From Herbaspirillum sp. LeCh32-8 (GTDB lineage Bacteria > Pseudomonadota > Gammaproteobacteria > Burkholderiales > Burkholderiaceae_D), in the NCBI RefSeq assembly GCF_017814915.1, contig NZ_JAGIPZ010000014.1, positions 36,821-100,820 on the forward strand: DNA of 64,000 bases, given 5' to 3'. The stretch's first letter is position 1, and each line of letters begins with the position of its first letter. The notes beneath the pieces were generated by a model. The model saw nothing but the letters and a program-made list of their open reading frames with translations, made no database searches and was not told the DNA's origin. Of this stretch, positions 26,432-38,316 are shown one piece after another. Both the position numbers and the translations under genes were made by a program.

Positions 26432-27957
26432 ATACCCGCTTCAAGTACGATCCGCTGCCCTGCCCCTCGGACTGGAGCTTCGACCTGATCGAGCGCTACA
26501 ACGAAGAGATCGCGCGCGTGGCCAAGGGCTACCAGCTGGACATCTATCCGATCCAGCTGGAAATCATCTCGGCCGAACAGATGATGGATGCCTACGCCTC
26601 GCACGGCATGCCGGTGAACTATCGCCACTGGTCCTACGGCAAGCACTTTATGCTCACCGAGCGCGACTACAAACGCGGCCAGATGGGCCTGGCCTACGAG
26701 ATCGTGATCAACTCCGATCCCTGCATCGCCTATCTGATGGAAGAGAACACGATGACCATGCAGGCGCTGGTCATCGCGCACGCGGGCTACGGCCACAACT
26801 CCTTCTTCAAGGGCAACTACCTGTTCCAATTGTGGACCGACGCCAGCGCCATCATCGACTACCTGGTGTACGCGCGCAATTACATCGCCGAGTGCGAGGA
26901 GCGCCACGGTTTCGAGCGCGTGGAGGAACTGCTGGACTCCTGCCATGCGCTGATGAACTACGGCGTGGATCGCTACAAGCGCCCGCAGCGCCTGTCGCTG
27001 TCGCAGGAACGGGCGCGCCAGCGCGAGCGTGAGGCCTATGCGCAGTCACAGGTCAACGAACTGTGGCGCACGCTGCCGGCCAGGAAGGAAACCACCGCCA
27101 CGCAAGCCGAGGAACGTTACCCAGCCGAGCCGCAGGAAAACCTGCTGTACTTCGCCGAGAAGAACGCGCCGCTGCTGGAGCCGTGGGAGCGCGAGGTGAT
27201 CCGCATCGTACGCAAGGTCGGCCAGTATTTCTATCCGCAGCGCCAGACCCAGGTGATGAACGAGGGCTGGGCCACCTTCTGGCACTACACGCTGTTGAAT
27301 ACGCTGTACGACCAGGGTCGCCTGACCGACGGCTTCATGATGGAATTCCTGCATTCGCACAGCAATGTGGTGTTCCAGCCGCCCATCACCAAGCCGTATT
27401 ACAACGGCATCAACCCATATGCGCTGGGCTTTTCGATGATGAGCGACATCCGCCGCATCTGCGAAAATCCGTCGCCCGAGGATCGCGAATGGTTCCCCGA
27501 AATCGCCGGCCGCGACTGGCTGGAAACGCTGCACCATGTGATGCGCAACTTCAAGGACGAGAGCTTCATCGCGCAATATCTCTCGCCCAAGCTGATGCGC
27601 GACATGCGCATGTTCGCGGTGCTGGACGACGAGGCGCGCAGCGAGATGGAGGTCTCGGCGATCCACAACGAGCGCGGCTTCCAGTACGTGCGCCAGGCGC
27701 TGTCGCGGCAATATGACATCAACCACCGCGAGCCCAACATCCAGGTATGGTCGGTCAACACCCGCGGCAACCGCAGCCTGACCTTGCGCCACTTCCGCAG
27801 CGACGGCCGCTCGCTGGGCGAGAGCACCAACGAGGTGCTGCGCCACATGGCGCGCCTGTGGCAGTTCGACGTCTACCTGGAGAGCGTGGACGACAACGGC
27901 TACATCGTGCAGCGCTATGAGTGCGTGGCTGAAAACCGGTATATGCTGCGGCCATGA
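26428..27957 (+). CDS. spoVR: SpoVR family protein (YcgB-like)
   Basis: A 509-residue SpoVR-family protein. Conserved blocks include RYNEEIARVAKGY, NYRHWSYGKHF, YEIVINSDPCIAYLMEEN, HAGYGHNSFFKGNYLF, MNEGWATFWHYT and NPYALGFSMM. Several His/Glu-rich blocks could bind metal, but no activity is proven. In E. coli the homologue ycgB is apart from yeaGH; here it overlaps yeaH by 4 bp, so the three proteins are co-expressed. The name comes from a Bacillus sporulation-cortex phenotype and does not imply sporulation here. Confidence 0.95.
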   Translation: MNTRFKYDPLPCPSDWSFDLIERYNEEIARVAKGYQLDIYPIQLEIISAEQMMDAYASHGMPVNYRHWSYGKHFMLTERDYKRGQMGLAYEIVINSDPCIAYLMEENTMTMQALVIAHAGYGHNSFFKGNYLFQLWTDASAIIDYLVYARNYIAECEERHGFERVEELLDSCHALMNYGVDRYKRPQRLSLSQERARQREREAYAQSQVNELWRTLPARKETTATQAEERYPAEPQENLLYFAEKNAPLLEPWEREVIRIVRKVGQYFYPQRQTQVMNEGWATFWHYTLLNTLYDQGRLTDGFMMEFLHSHSNVVFQPPITKPYYNGINPYALGFSMMSDIRRICENPSPEDREWFPEIAGRDWLETLHHVMRNFKDESFIAQYLSPKLMRDMRMFAVLDDEARSEMEVSAIHNERGFQYVRQALSRQYDINHREPNIQVWSVNTRGNRSLTLRHFRSDGRSLGESTNEVLRHMARLWQFDVYLESVDDNGYIVQRYECVAENRYMLRP

Positions 27958-27997
27958 TCGCCGTCTTCCACCTCATCGCGCAGCGGCGGAGCTGACC

Positions 27998-28651
27998 ATG
28001 CCCGCCGCCCCCGCCACACCCCGTCCGCCGATCTCGGCGCAGACCATCCCGCTGTTTCCCCTGGCCAGCACGCTGTTCCCGGAGGGAAGGCTGCCGCTGC
28101 AGATCTTCGAGGTGCGCTACCTGGACATGATCAGCAAGTGCATCGCCGACGGCAGCGGCTTCGGCGTGGTGGCGCTGACGGAAGGATCGGAAGTGCGTCG
28201 TCCGGGACAGACCGAACGCTTTGTCGGTGTGGGCACTGTGGCGCGCATCAATGAATGGTCGACGCCGTCCGTGGGGCTGATGCGCATCGCCTGCAGCGGC
28301 GCCGAGCGCTTTCGCATCCTGCAGGCCGAGCAGCAAAAGCACGGGCTATGGACGGCGGAGGTGGAGATCATGGAGGCCGACCACGCGGTGGCCGTTCCCG
28401 ACGAATTGAAGAACACCGCGCAGGCGCTGGAGCACCTGCTGCAATCGGTGATGCGCCAAGGCCTGCCGGAGAGCGAAGTGCCGATCGCGCAGCCGTTCCG
28501 CCTGGGCGACTGCGGCTGGGTCGCCAACCGCTGGGCCGAGATGATGCCAGTGCCGGTGGAGATGAAGCAAAGCCTGCTGGCGCTGGACAATCCGCTGCTG
28601 CGGCTGGAGCTGGTGCAGGATGCGCTGGACGAACTGGGCTGGCTCAAATAA
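27998..28651 (+). CDS. Stand-alone LON substrate-binding (LonN) domain protein
   Basis: About 217 residues made almost wholly of the N-terminal LON domain: IPLFPLASTLFPEGRLPLQIFEVRYLDMI near the start, then FVGVGTVARINEW and a helical C-terminal part. No ATPase or protease domain follows. In Lon this domain recognises substrates. ATG 27998 suits the family and lies 40 bp after spoVR, so it may be the fourth gene of the prkA operon. Family assignment is firm; a role in the PrkA pathway is inference from position only. Confidence 0.87.
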   Translation: MPAAPATPRPPISAQTIPLFPLASTLFPEGRLPLQIFEVRYLDMISKCIADGSGFGVVALTEGSEVRRPGQTERFVGVGTVARINEWSTPSVGLMRIACSGAERFRILQAEQQKHGLWTAEVEIMEADHAVAVPDELKNTAQALEHLLQSVMRQGLPESEVPIAQPFRLGDCGWVANRWAEMMPVPVEMKQSLLALDNPLLRLELVQDALDELGWLK

Positions 28652-28657
28652 GCCGCC

Positions 28658-28678
28658 GATGCCGCGCGTCGCGGCATC
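28658..28678. terminator. Hairpin between convergent genes
   Basis: A 9-bp perfect stem (28658-28666 with 28670-28678) with a 3-nt loop sits between the LON-domain gene and marC. There is no T-tract, so it may end transcription only weakly or protect message ends. Confidence 0.4.
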
Positions 28679-28695
28679 AACCCTGCATCACAACA

Positions 28696-29385
28696 TTACG
28701 GCGCCACGCCGCTGATCCCCGCCTCCGCCAGCAAGGCCGACAAACCCGACCAGAAGATCTGGATGCCGATGCACAGCAGGATGAAGGCCGACAGGCGCAG
28801 CACCACCATCGTCCCCAGCCGCCCCATCAGGTTGACCAGCTTGTGCGCGTAGTTGTAGCACAGGAAAATCACCACCGACGTCAGCGCCGCACCCAGCGCC
28901 GCGCTACCCACCGAGATCACCCAGTCCAGCAGCCGCGTGGGCGTGTTCGCGCCCAGCGTGATCGACGCGGCGATGGTGCCCGGCCCCACCGTCAGCGGGA
29001 AGCTCATCGGGAAGAAACTGCGTGCCTTGATCTCCTCGTCCGGCAGGTCTTCGTCGTAGCTCTTGGCGACCTGGGTCGGGATGGAGCTGTCCTGGCTGTT
29101 GTCGTTGAGCAGCTTCCAACCCGATACCGCCACCAGCAAACCGCCGCCCACACGCACGATGGGCAGCGAGATGCCGAAGAAGGTCAGCACGTGCGAACCG
29201 ATGAAGATCGCCGCCACCAGCATGAACCAGCAGTTGATCGCCACCTGGCGCGCGATGCGCTTTTCGGTGCTGCGGCTGACGTTGCCCAGCAGGTTGGCGA
29301 ACACCGGCGCGATGCCCAGCGGATTGAGGATAGGCAACAGCGTGATGGGGATCAGGACAACGGCTTTGAGGAAGAGGATCAGCAT
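28696..29385 (-). CDS. MarC family integral membrane protein
   Basis: A 229-residue inner-membrane protein with six predicted helices. The MarC/UPF0056 family features are present: LNPLGIAPVFANL near the N-terminus, GGGLLVAVSGWKLL, and PLTVGPGTIAASITLGAN. The family was once linked to multiple antibiotic resistance, but that role has been withdrawn; function is unknown. It is a single gene, convergent with the LON-domain gene. Confidence 0.88.
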   Translation of the reverse strand: MLILFLKAVVLIPITLLPILNPLGIAPVFANLLGNVSRSTEKRIARQVAINCWFMLVAAIFIGSHVLTFFGISLPIVRVGGGLLVAVSGWKLLNDNSQDSSIPTQVAKSYDEDLPDEEIKARSFFPMSFPLTVGPGTIAASITLGANTPTRLLDWVISVGSAALGAALTSVVIFLCYNYAHKLVNLMGRLGTMVVLRLSAFILLCIGIQIFWSGLSALLAEAGISGVAP

Positions 29386-29480
29386 GGCTGTGAGGGCAAA
29401 TCTTGATTCGAGTTATTTGCGCACAGCGTAGCCGAAAGCGCCCCGGCTGCCAACCGCGGCCGAAGCGCTTTTGCCGGCAA

Positions 29481-30725
29481 TCAGGCGGCCTTCATACGCA
29501 TCCCGCGCACGCGCGTGAGCAGCAGGAAGGCGATGGCGAAGTTGAGCAGGTTCCAGCCGATGCCGTTGGCGAAGGCGGCGTGGTAGGAACCGGTCAAGTC
29601 GAAGATCTTGCCCGACATCCAGCCGCCGATGGCCATGCCGAACATGGTGGTCATGATCACCGCGCCGACCCGCTGGCCGGCCTCGGCGGCGGGGAAATAT
29701 TCGCGCACGATGATGGCGTAGGACGGCACGATGCCGCCCTGGAACAAGCCGAACAGCGCCGAGATCACATACAGCGAGGCCAGGCTGTCGAACGGCAGGA
29801 ACAGCAGCAGCGACGTGCCCTGCAGGAAGGAGCCCAGCAGCAGCGTGCGCAGGCCGCCGATGCGGTCGCAGATGGCGCCCGAGACCAGCCGGCTGACCAC
29901 GCCGCAGGCCAGCATCAGCGACAGCATCTGGGCGCCGCGCGCCGGGCCGTAACCGAGGTCGCCGCAGTAGGCGACGATGTGCACCTGGGGCATGGCCATC
30001 GCCACGCAACAGGCAATGCCGGCCACGCACAGCAACAGCTGGGCCGCATTGACGGACAAGCCGAACGGACGATCGCCCGCAGCGACCCGGGCCGTGCCTG
30101 CAGTGGCCATCTGTGCCGGCGGGCGCGCGCGCATCAGCAACGCCAGCGAACACATCACCGCCGCACAGATCAGCCCCAGGCCGATATAGGTCTGGCGCCA
30201 ACCCACGGCGTCGACAAAGTGCTGCACGATGGGCGGCCAGATCGCGCCGCCCAGGTAGTTGCCGCTGGCGCAGACCGCCACGGCGATGCCGCGCCGCTTC
30301 AGGAACCACATCGAGGTATCGGCCACCAGCGGCGAAAAGGTGGCCGAGGTGCCCAAGAGCCCGATCAAGATACAGTGCGCCGCCATGAAGACCCAGATAT
30401 TAGGCGCCAGCGCCGCCGCGATGAAACCGCCGCCCAGGCAGGCGCCGCCCAGCATCAACGGCGTCATGATGCCGCGCTTGTCGGCCATGCGGCCCATCAG
30501 CATGCCGCCAGCACCGACGCCCAGCATGGTCAGCGTATAGGGCAGCGACGCCAGGCCGCGGTCGACGCCGAATTCGGCCTGCACCGCCGGCAACACCACC
30601 GCCATGACGTACATGCCGCTGGCGCCGACAATCATCAGGATCAGCGTGATGAAGAGCCGCATGGCGGCGTAGGACGAGTCAACCTGATGCCGGCCGGCGG
30701 CGTGGCTGGATGTAGTGGAATCCAC
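29481..30725 (-). CDS. Major facilitator superfamily transporter
   Basis: A 414-residue protein with about 12 hydrophobic helices in two sets of six. The MFS loop 2-3 motif appears as GRMADKRGIMTPL, and its second-half counterpart as GAICDRIGGLRTLL. It resembles oxalate/formate-antiporter-like and monocarboxylate-type MFS proteins, so an organic acid is a reasonable substrate guess but no more. Chosen start is GTG 30725 with a GGAG site upstream; ATG 30662 is an alternative. Confidence 0.82.
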   Translation of the reverse strand: MDSTTSSHAAGRHQVDSSYAAMRLFITLILMIVGASGMYVMAVVLPAVQAEFGVDRGLASLPYTLTMLGVGAGGMLMGRMADKRGIMTPLMLGGACLGGGFIAAALAPNIWVFMAAHCILIGLLGTSATFSPLVADTSMWFLKRRGIAVAVCASGNYLGGAIWPPIVQHFVDAVGWRQTYIGLGLICAAVMCSLALLMRARPPAQMATAGTARVAAGDRPFGLSVNAAQLLLCVAGIACCVAMAMPQVHIVAYCGDLGYGPARGAQMLSLMLACGVVSRLVSGAICDRIGGLRTLLLGSFLQGTSLLLFLPFDSLASLYVISALFGLFQGGIVPSYAIIVREYFPAAEAGQRVGAVIMTTMFGMAIGGWMSGKIFDLTGSYHAAFANGIGWNLLNFAIAFLLLTRVRGMRMKAA

Positions 30726-30892
30726 TCATTGTCTCCGTGTTTTTATCGTGAGGCGGCGCGCCTGGTTGTTATTGTCTGGTTGTCATTGTCGCGGCGGCAT
30801 CATGTCGCGCAGACGGCGTCGCGGGCTGAACAGACTAACACGGGGTCATTTCCATTGCTGGCGGGCCTGCATCGCGCACGCTGATGCCGCGC

Positions 30893-30919
30893 CAAAACAA
30901 AAGCCGCCCGGTGGGCGGC
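30893..30919 (-). terminator. Terminator of the WGR-domain gene
   Basis: A 7-bp G+C stem (30913-30919 with 30903-30909) followed on the minus strand by TTTTGTTTT (complement of 30894-30902). It lies about 40 bp past the stop codon. Confidence 0.75.
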
Positions 30920-30958
30920 CTTTTCAGGGAGATAACGCCAACGCGCGGATGCGTCAGC

Positions 30959-31249
30959 TCAGCGCCAGTCCGAGCGCACGTGATAGGGCACCTGGTTAAA
31001 GCCGCTGCGCTCCTTCTGCCGGGCGATCTTCTCCAGCATCACCAAGCCCGCCTCGTGTCCGTCCACCACGATGCGCTTGCCGCCGCCGCGCTGCTGGCTG
31101 GCGTTCCAGGTCTGGGTCAGCACCCAGTCACCCAGCAGATCCTGGCCGAGGTCGACCGTGAAGGTGCTGCGCGCGCTGTCGGAAAAGTGCAGGCGGGTGG
31201 CCTCGGTGACGGGCAGCGGGTGGGTGGCGTTGTCGGCGGAATCGATCAT
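30959..31249 (-). CDS. Small WGR-domain protein
   Basis: A 96-residue protein that is essentially one WGR-type domain: RSTFTVDLGQDLLGDWVLTQ, then QRGGGKRIVVDGHEAGLVML and a basic end. WGR domains in PARPs and bacterial regulators bind nucleic acid. The signature Trp-Gly-Arg is degenerate here (TWNASQQRGG). ATG 31249 is preferred to the longer frame at 31336. It lies downstream of metH on the same strand, across a 120-bp gap. Role unknown. Confidence 0.7.
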   Translation of the reverse strand: MIDSADNATHPLPVTEATRLHFSDSARSTFTVDLGQDLLGDWVLTQTWNASQQRGGGKRIVVDGHEAGLVMLEKIARQKERSGFNQVPYHVRSDWR

Positions 31250-31370
31250 GTCGCAGGTGATGGCAGGCGGCGGGCGGAGGATGATAGCAGGACGGCTGAC
31301 GAATTCAAGTGTATCCGGCGCTGCGGCGACTGGCAACGCCAGTACGCCGCAAACCGGCTTGCCAACCGGG

Positions 31371-35114
<3,744 letters not shown>

Positions 35115-35157
35115 CTGGCGTTCTTCTCTTGTTTCGGCAACAATGCGGCCCGGGGAT

Positions 35158-35186
35158 AAAAAAACCGGCTGTCTGCGACCGGTTTT
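35158..35186 (-). promoter_or_regulatory. Terminator-like hairpin in the metH leader
   Basis: On the minus strand the metH leader holds an 8-bp stem (AAAACCGG/CCGGTTTT, 35179-35186 with 35161-35168), a 10-nt loop and a seven-T run (complement of 35158-35164). It falls between the -10 box at 35209-35214 and the start codon at 35114, and no other gene would need a terminator here. That makes it a candidate attenuator. Confidence 0.5.
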
Positions 35187-35208
35187 CATGGGCAAAAATA
35201 GACCCTCG

Positions 35209-35214
35209 ATTATA
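35209..35214 (-). promoter_or_regulatory. -10 box of the metH promoter
   Basis: A perfect TATAAT on the minus strand, 95 bp before the metH ATG, would start transcription near 35202. No good -35 hexamer lies at 16-18 bp, so an activator may be needed (MetR-type control is common for metH). Confidence 0.5.
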
Positions 35215-35288
35215 CGGCAAAGCCGCGCCCTTCCCCGCCCTCAGGTCGGCCGGCCGCCACGCAAAACATTTCAAACCGACAACTTCCC

Positions 35289-35870
35289 ATGACAGCAACG
35301 CGCGTCCTGATCCTCACCGCTCTGCCACATGAACTGAACGCCGCCGATGCCCCGCCGGGCATCGAGGTGCTCTACTGCGGCGTGGGCAAGGTCAATGCCG
35401 CCCTCATCGCCACGCAGGCCATCCTGGAACGCCAACCGGAACTGGTGATCAATTTCGGCACCGCCGGCAAGGTCGACCTCGGTCATGACGGCCTGCTGGA
35501 AGTCGCCACGGTGCTTCAGCGCGACATGCTGGCCATGCCGCTGGCGCCGCGCGGGGTGACGCCGCTGATGCCGGTCGACGAGCAACCGCCGCGCCTGGAA
35601 TCGGGTCATCCTGGCGTGGTATGCGGCACCGGCGACAGCTTCGTCACCGCCAGCGACGCCTGGCTGCTGGAGCAGAAGGTCGACCTGGTGGACATGGAAC
35701 TGTTCGCCATCGCCCGCGTGTGCCGCCACTTCGGCGTGCCGTGGCGCGCCTTCAAGTTCATCACCGACGGCGCCGACGATGACGCGGCCGGCGATTGGGA
35801 GGCCAAGGTGCATCTCGGCGCCGAATTGTTCTGGCGCCACCTGCCGCAGGTGCTCAGGCAACACGCCTGA
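35289..35870 (+). CDS. MTA/SAH nucleosidase-like phosphorylase-family protein
   Basis: About 193 residues of the PNP/UDP phosphorylase superfamily. VLILTALPHEL at the start, VYCGVGKVNAA-like EVLYCGVGKVNAALIAT, INFGTAGKVD, and VDMELFAIARVCRHFGVPWRAFKFITDGAD near the end match 5'-methylthioadenosine/S-adenosylhomocysteine nucleosidase, including the ribose-binding ME and the catalytic Asp in TDGAD. It is shorter than typical MtnN (about 230). It diverges from metH, which fits recycling of SAH. Substrate choice among MTA, SAH and other nucleosides is unproven. Confidence 0.8.
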   Translation: MTATRVLILTALPHELNAADAPPGIEVLYCGVGKVNAALIATQAILERQPELVINFGTAGKVDLGHDGLLEVATVLQRDMLAMPLAPRGVTPLMPVDEQPPRLESGHPGVVCGTGDSFVTASDAWLLEQKVDLVDMELFAIARVCRHFGVPWRAFKFITDGADDDAAGDWEAKVHLGAELFWRHLPQVLRQHA

Positions 35871-35879
35871 GGCTGCGGC

Positions 35880-35906
35880 GCATCCATCGCATCCATCGCA
35901 TCCATC
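35880..35906. repeat. Tandem repeat, three 9-bp units
   Basis: Three perfect copies of GCATCCATC lie just after the stop of the nucleosidase-like gene. Copy number may vary between strains. Confidence 0.85.
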
Positions 35907-35922
35907 GCGCCGCTCAATGCAA

Positions 35923-35946
35923 CATGGCCCGCAATCGCGGGCCATG
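35923..35946. terminator. Hairpin between convergent genes
   Basis: A 10-bp perfect stem (35923-35932 with 35937-35946) with an AATC loop separates two convergent genes. The T-tract is weak on both strands. Confidence 0.6.
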
Positions 35947-35974
35947 TGCTTTGCAAAGGATGAAGATTCGCTCG

Positions 35975-36850
35975 TCAGGCGCTGCGCCGGTCGTCGCCGC
36001 GCGACGGCGCATTGGCAGCATGACGGCGCGGCTCGTTCAACTTCAGCGTGAGACACTTGGCGGCGCCGCCGGCTTTCATGAACTCGGACAACGGCGTCTC
36101 GTGCACCGCAAAACCCGTGTCCTCCAGCCGCGTGCGCAGCGCGGCCGATGCGCGGTTAAGGAACACGTGACGGCCGGCGTTGACGGTATTGCAGGCGAAC
36201 GCCAGGGCGTCTTCCTCGCCCACTGCGATCAAACGATGCGGCGGCACGCGGGCGGCAATCGCCTTGCGCGAGGCGGCGTCAAAGGCCGGCAGGTAGACCA
36301 TCAGATAGCCGCCCTGCAGCGGGCAAAAGCAGGTATCGAGATGATAGAAGCGCGGATCCACCAGCTGCAGCGACTGCACCTCGATTTCCAGCCAGCCGGC
36401 GATGAGCGGCGCGGCGCGTACGTCGGTCCGATGGCCATAGCCCATCCACAGCAGATCGGCCTGGCGGTCCAGCAGCGCGTCGCCGGCGCCTTCGAAGGCG
36501 ATGCCGTCCGGCATGGTCAATACGCGCAGCCCCTGCTCCTCGAACCAGGCCTTGAAGCGCGGCTCCTCGGCCTGGCGCTCGGCATGGCGAAAGCGCGAGA
36601 GCACCACCTTGTCCTCCAGCACCAAGCCGGCGTTGGCGGTAAAGACCATGTCCGGCACGCCGGCGGCCGCGGGCATCTCGTGCACCGTGGCGACCTGCGC
36701 CAGGCCGTCGCGCAGCGTGCGCCATTGGCGGGCGGCCAGGCTCAGATCGGCATGGGCGACGTTGCCCTCCATCCAGGGATTGATCACATAGGAGACCTCG
36801 AAGTGCTCAGGCGGGCACATCAGGAATGCATCGTGGCGTTGTGGCTTCAT
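35975..36850 (-). CDS. Guanidino-group hydrolase (arginine dihydrolase/DDAH-like)
   Basis: A 291-residue member of the amidinotransferase/dimethylarginine hydrolase superfamily. It has the N-terminal FLMCPPEHFEVSYVINPWM, MVFTANAGLV (Asn about 73), a catalytic-type His in YHLDTC, and the nucleophile Cys in GGAAKCLTLKL. It lies 46 bp after rocD in the same direction, with an AGGAG site. Because rocD consumes ornithine rather than citrulline, one-step arginine to ornithine plus ammonia (cyanobacterial ArgZ/AgrE type) fits better than simple deimination. Family is sure; reaction is inferred. Confidence 0.82.
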   Translation of the reverse strand: MKPQRHDAFLMCPPEHFEVSYVINPWMEGNVAHADLSLAARQWRTLRDGLAQVATVHEMPAAAGVPDMVFTANAGLVLEDKVVLSRFRHAERQAEEPRFKAWFEEQGLRVLTMPDGIAFEGAGDALLDRQADLLWMGYGHRTDVRAAPLIAGWLEIEVQSLQLVDPRFYHLDTCFCPLQGGYLMVYLPAFDAASRKAIAARVPPHRLIAVGEEDALAFACNTVNAGRHVFLNRASAALRTRLEDTGFAVHETPLSEFMKAGGAAKCLTLKLNEPRRHAANAPSRGDDRRSA

Positions 36851-36896
36851 GAACGTTCTCCTTGGTTGGCGTTGCGGGTCTTTCTGATCTGTCGTC

Positions 36897-38138
36897 TCAA
36901 TGGGCGGCAGGCGCAGCGTGATGCTGCGGCACGCCCTGGAACACGTCGCGGATGGCTTGCAGCGCGACGTCCACTTCCTCGCCGGCGATCACCAGCGGCG
37001 GCGCCAGGCGCACCACGGTCTCGTGCGTTTCCTTGGTGAGCACGCCGCAGGCCATCAGCCGCTCGCAAAAGGCGCGCGCCTTGATGTAGCGCGGGTCCAG
37101 CTCCATTCCCAGCATGAGCCCGCGCCCGCGCACCTCGCGCAAGGCCGGATGCGCAATGCGGTGCAGGCCGTCGGCCAGGCGGCGCCCCTGTTCGCGGGCA
37201 TTGGCGACCAGCTCGCCGTCCTGCAGCAAACCCAGCGCTTCGAACCCCACCGCAGCGGACAAGGCGTTGCCGCCGAAGGTGCTGCCGTGGTCGCCCGGGG
37301 TGAAGACATCCATCACCTCGCCACCGGCCAGGAAGGCCGACACCGGCAGCAGGCCGCCACCGAGCGCCTTGCCCAGGATCAGGCCGTCCGGGCGGATGTC
37401 GTCGTGGTCGCAGGCCAGCAGGCGACCGGTGCGCCCCAGGCCGGTCTGCACCTCGTCGCAGATCAGCAGCACGCCATGCCGCGAGCAGATCTCGCGGCAG
37501 CGGCGCAGATAGCCGTCAGGCGGCGTCACGATGCCGCCTTCGCCCTGGATGGGTTCCACCAGGAAGGCCACCGTGTCTGGCGTGATGGCCGCTTCCAGCG
37601 CGGCGGCGTCGCCGAAGGGCACCTGGTCGAAGCCGCCGTCGAAGGGGCCGAAGCCGGCGCGGTATTGCGCCTCCGACGAGAAGCCGACGATGGTCGTGGT
37701 GCGCCCGGCGAAGTTGCCGCGACACACGATGATGCGGGCCCGGCCGTCCGCCACGCCGCGATGGCGATAGCCCCATTTGCGCGCCGCCTTGATGGCGGTT
37801 TCCACCGCCTCGGCGCCGCTGTTCATCGGCAAGGCACGTGGCATGCCGGTCATCTCGCACAGCCGCTGCAAAAACAGGCCGAGGCGATCGCTGTGAAACG
37901 CGCGCGAGGTCACTGCCAGCCGCCGCGCCTGCGTCGCCAGCGCGGCCACCAGGCGCGGATGCGCATGGCCGAAGCTGACCGCCGAATAGGCCGACATCAT
38001 GTCCAGGTAACGACGACCGTGGTCATCCCACAGCCACACGCCCTCGCCGCGGCTGAGCACTACCGGCAGCGGCGCGTAGTTGTGCGCGCAATAGCGCTCT
38101 TCCAGGTCGATATGCGGGTTGCTGATCCTTGCATTCAT
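36897..38138 (-). CDS. rocD: Ornithine aminotransferase
   Basis: A 413-residue class III PLP aminotransferase converting ornithine and 2-oxoglutarate to glutamate-5-semialdehyde and glutamate. HNYAPLPVVLSRGEGVWLWD at the start is typical of ornithine aminotransferase. The cofactor sites are NSGAEAVETAIKAARKW, DEVQTGLGRTG, and the Schiff-base lysine in LGKALGGG (about 255). ATG 38138 follows a GGGAGG site; the frame open to 38174 is unlikely. It is the first gene of a two-gene unit with the guanidino hydrolase and diverges from an Lrp-type regulator. Confidence 0.93.
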   Translation of the reverse strand: MNARISNPHIDLEERYCAHNYAPLPVVLSRGEGVWLWDDHGRRYLDMMSAYSAVSFGHAHPRLVAALATQARRLAVTSRAFHSDRLGLFLQRLCEMTGMPRALPMNSGAEAVETAIKAARKWGYRHRGVADGRARIIVCRGNFAGRTTTIVGFSSEAQYRAGFGPFDGGFDQVPFGDAAALEAAITPDTVAFLVEPIQGEGGIVTPPDGYLRRCREICSRHGVLLICDEVQTGLGRTGRLLACDHDDIRPDGLILGKALGGGLLPVSAFLAGGEVMDVFTPGDHGSTFGGNALSAAVGFEALGLLQDGELVANAREQGRRLADGLHRIAHPALREVRGRGLMLGMELDPRYIKARAFCERLMACGVLTKETHETVVRLAPPLVIAGEEVDVALQAIRDVFQGVPQHHAAPAAH

Positions 38139-38316
38139 GGCGCCTCCCTGCCCGTGCACGTGATGCTGATGCATGCCCCTCGTCTTCCATAGAACCCGGG
38201 AGCGCGCGGTGGTTCATCCCCTGGATACATGATAGTTTCCAACCTATGAAATTTTGTTTCTTTTTAATTCCTCATTTCATTAAAATACGCACGATTCTTT
38301 CTCCATCTCCACCATC

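Noticed and set aside
35115..35288. SAH or cobalamin riboswitch upstream of metH
   Set aside because: Looked for because such switches often control metH, but neither conserved core was found; only a hairpin with a T-run is present.
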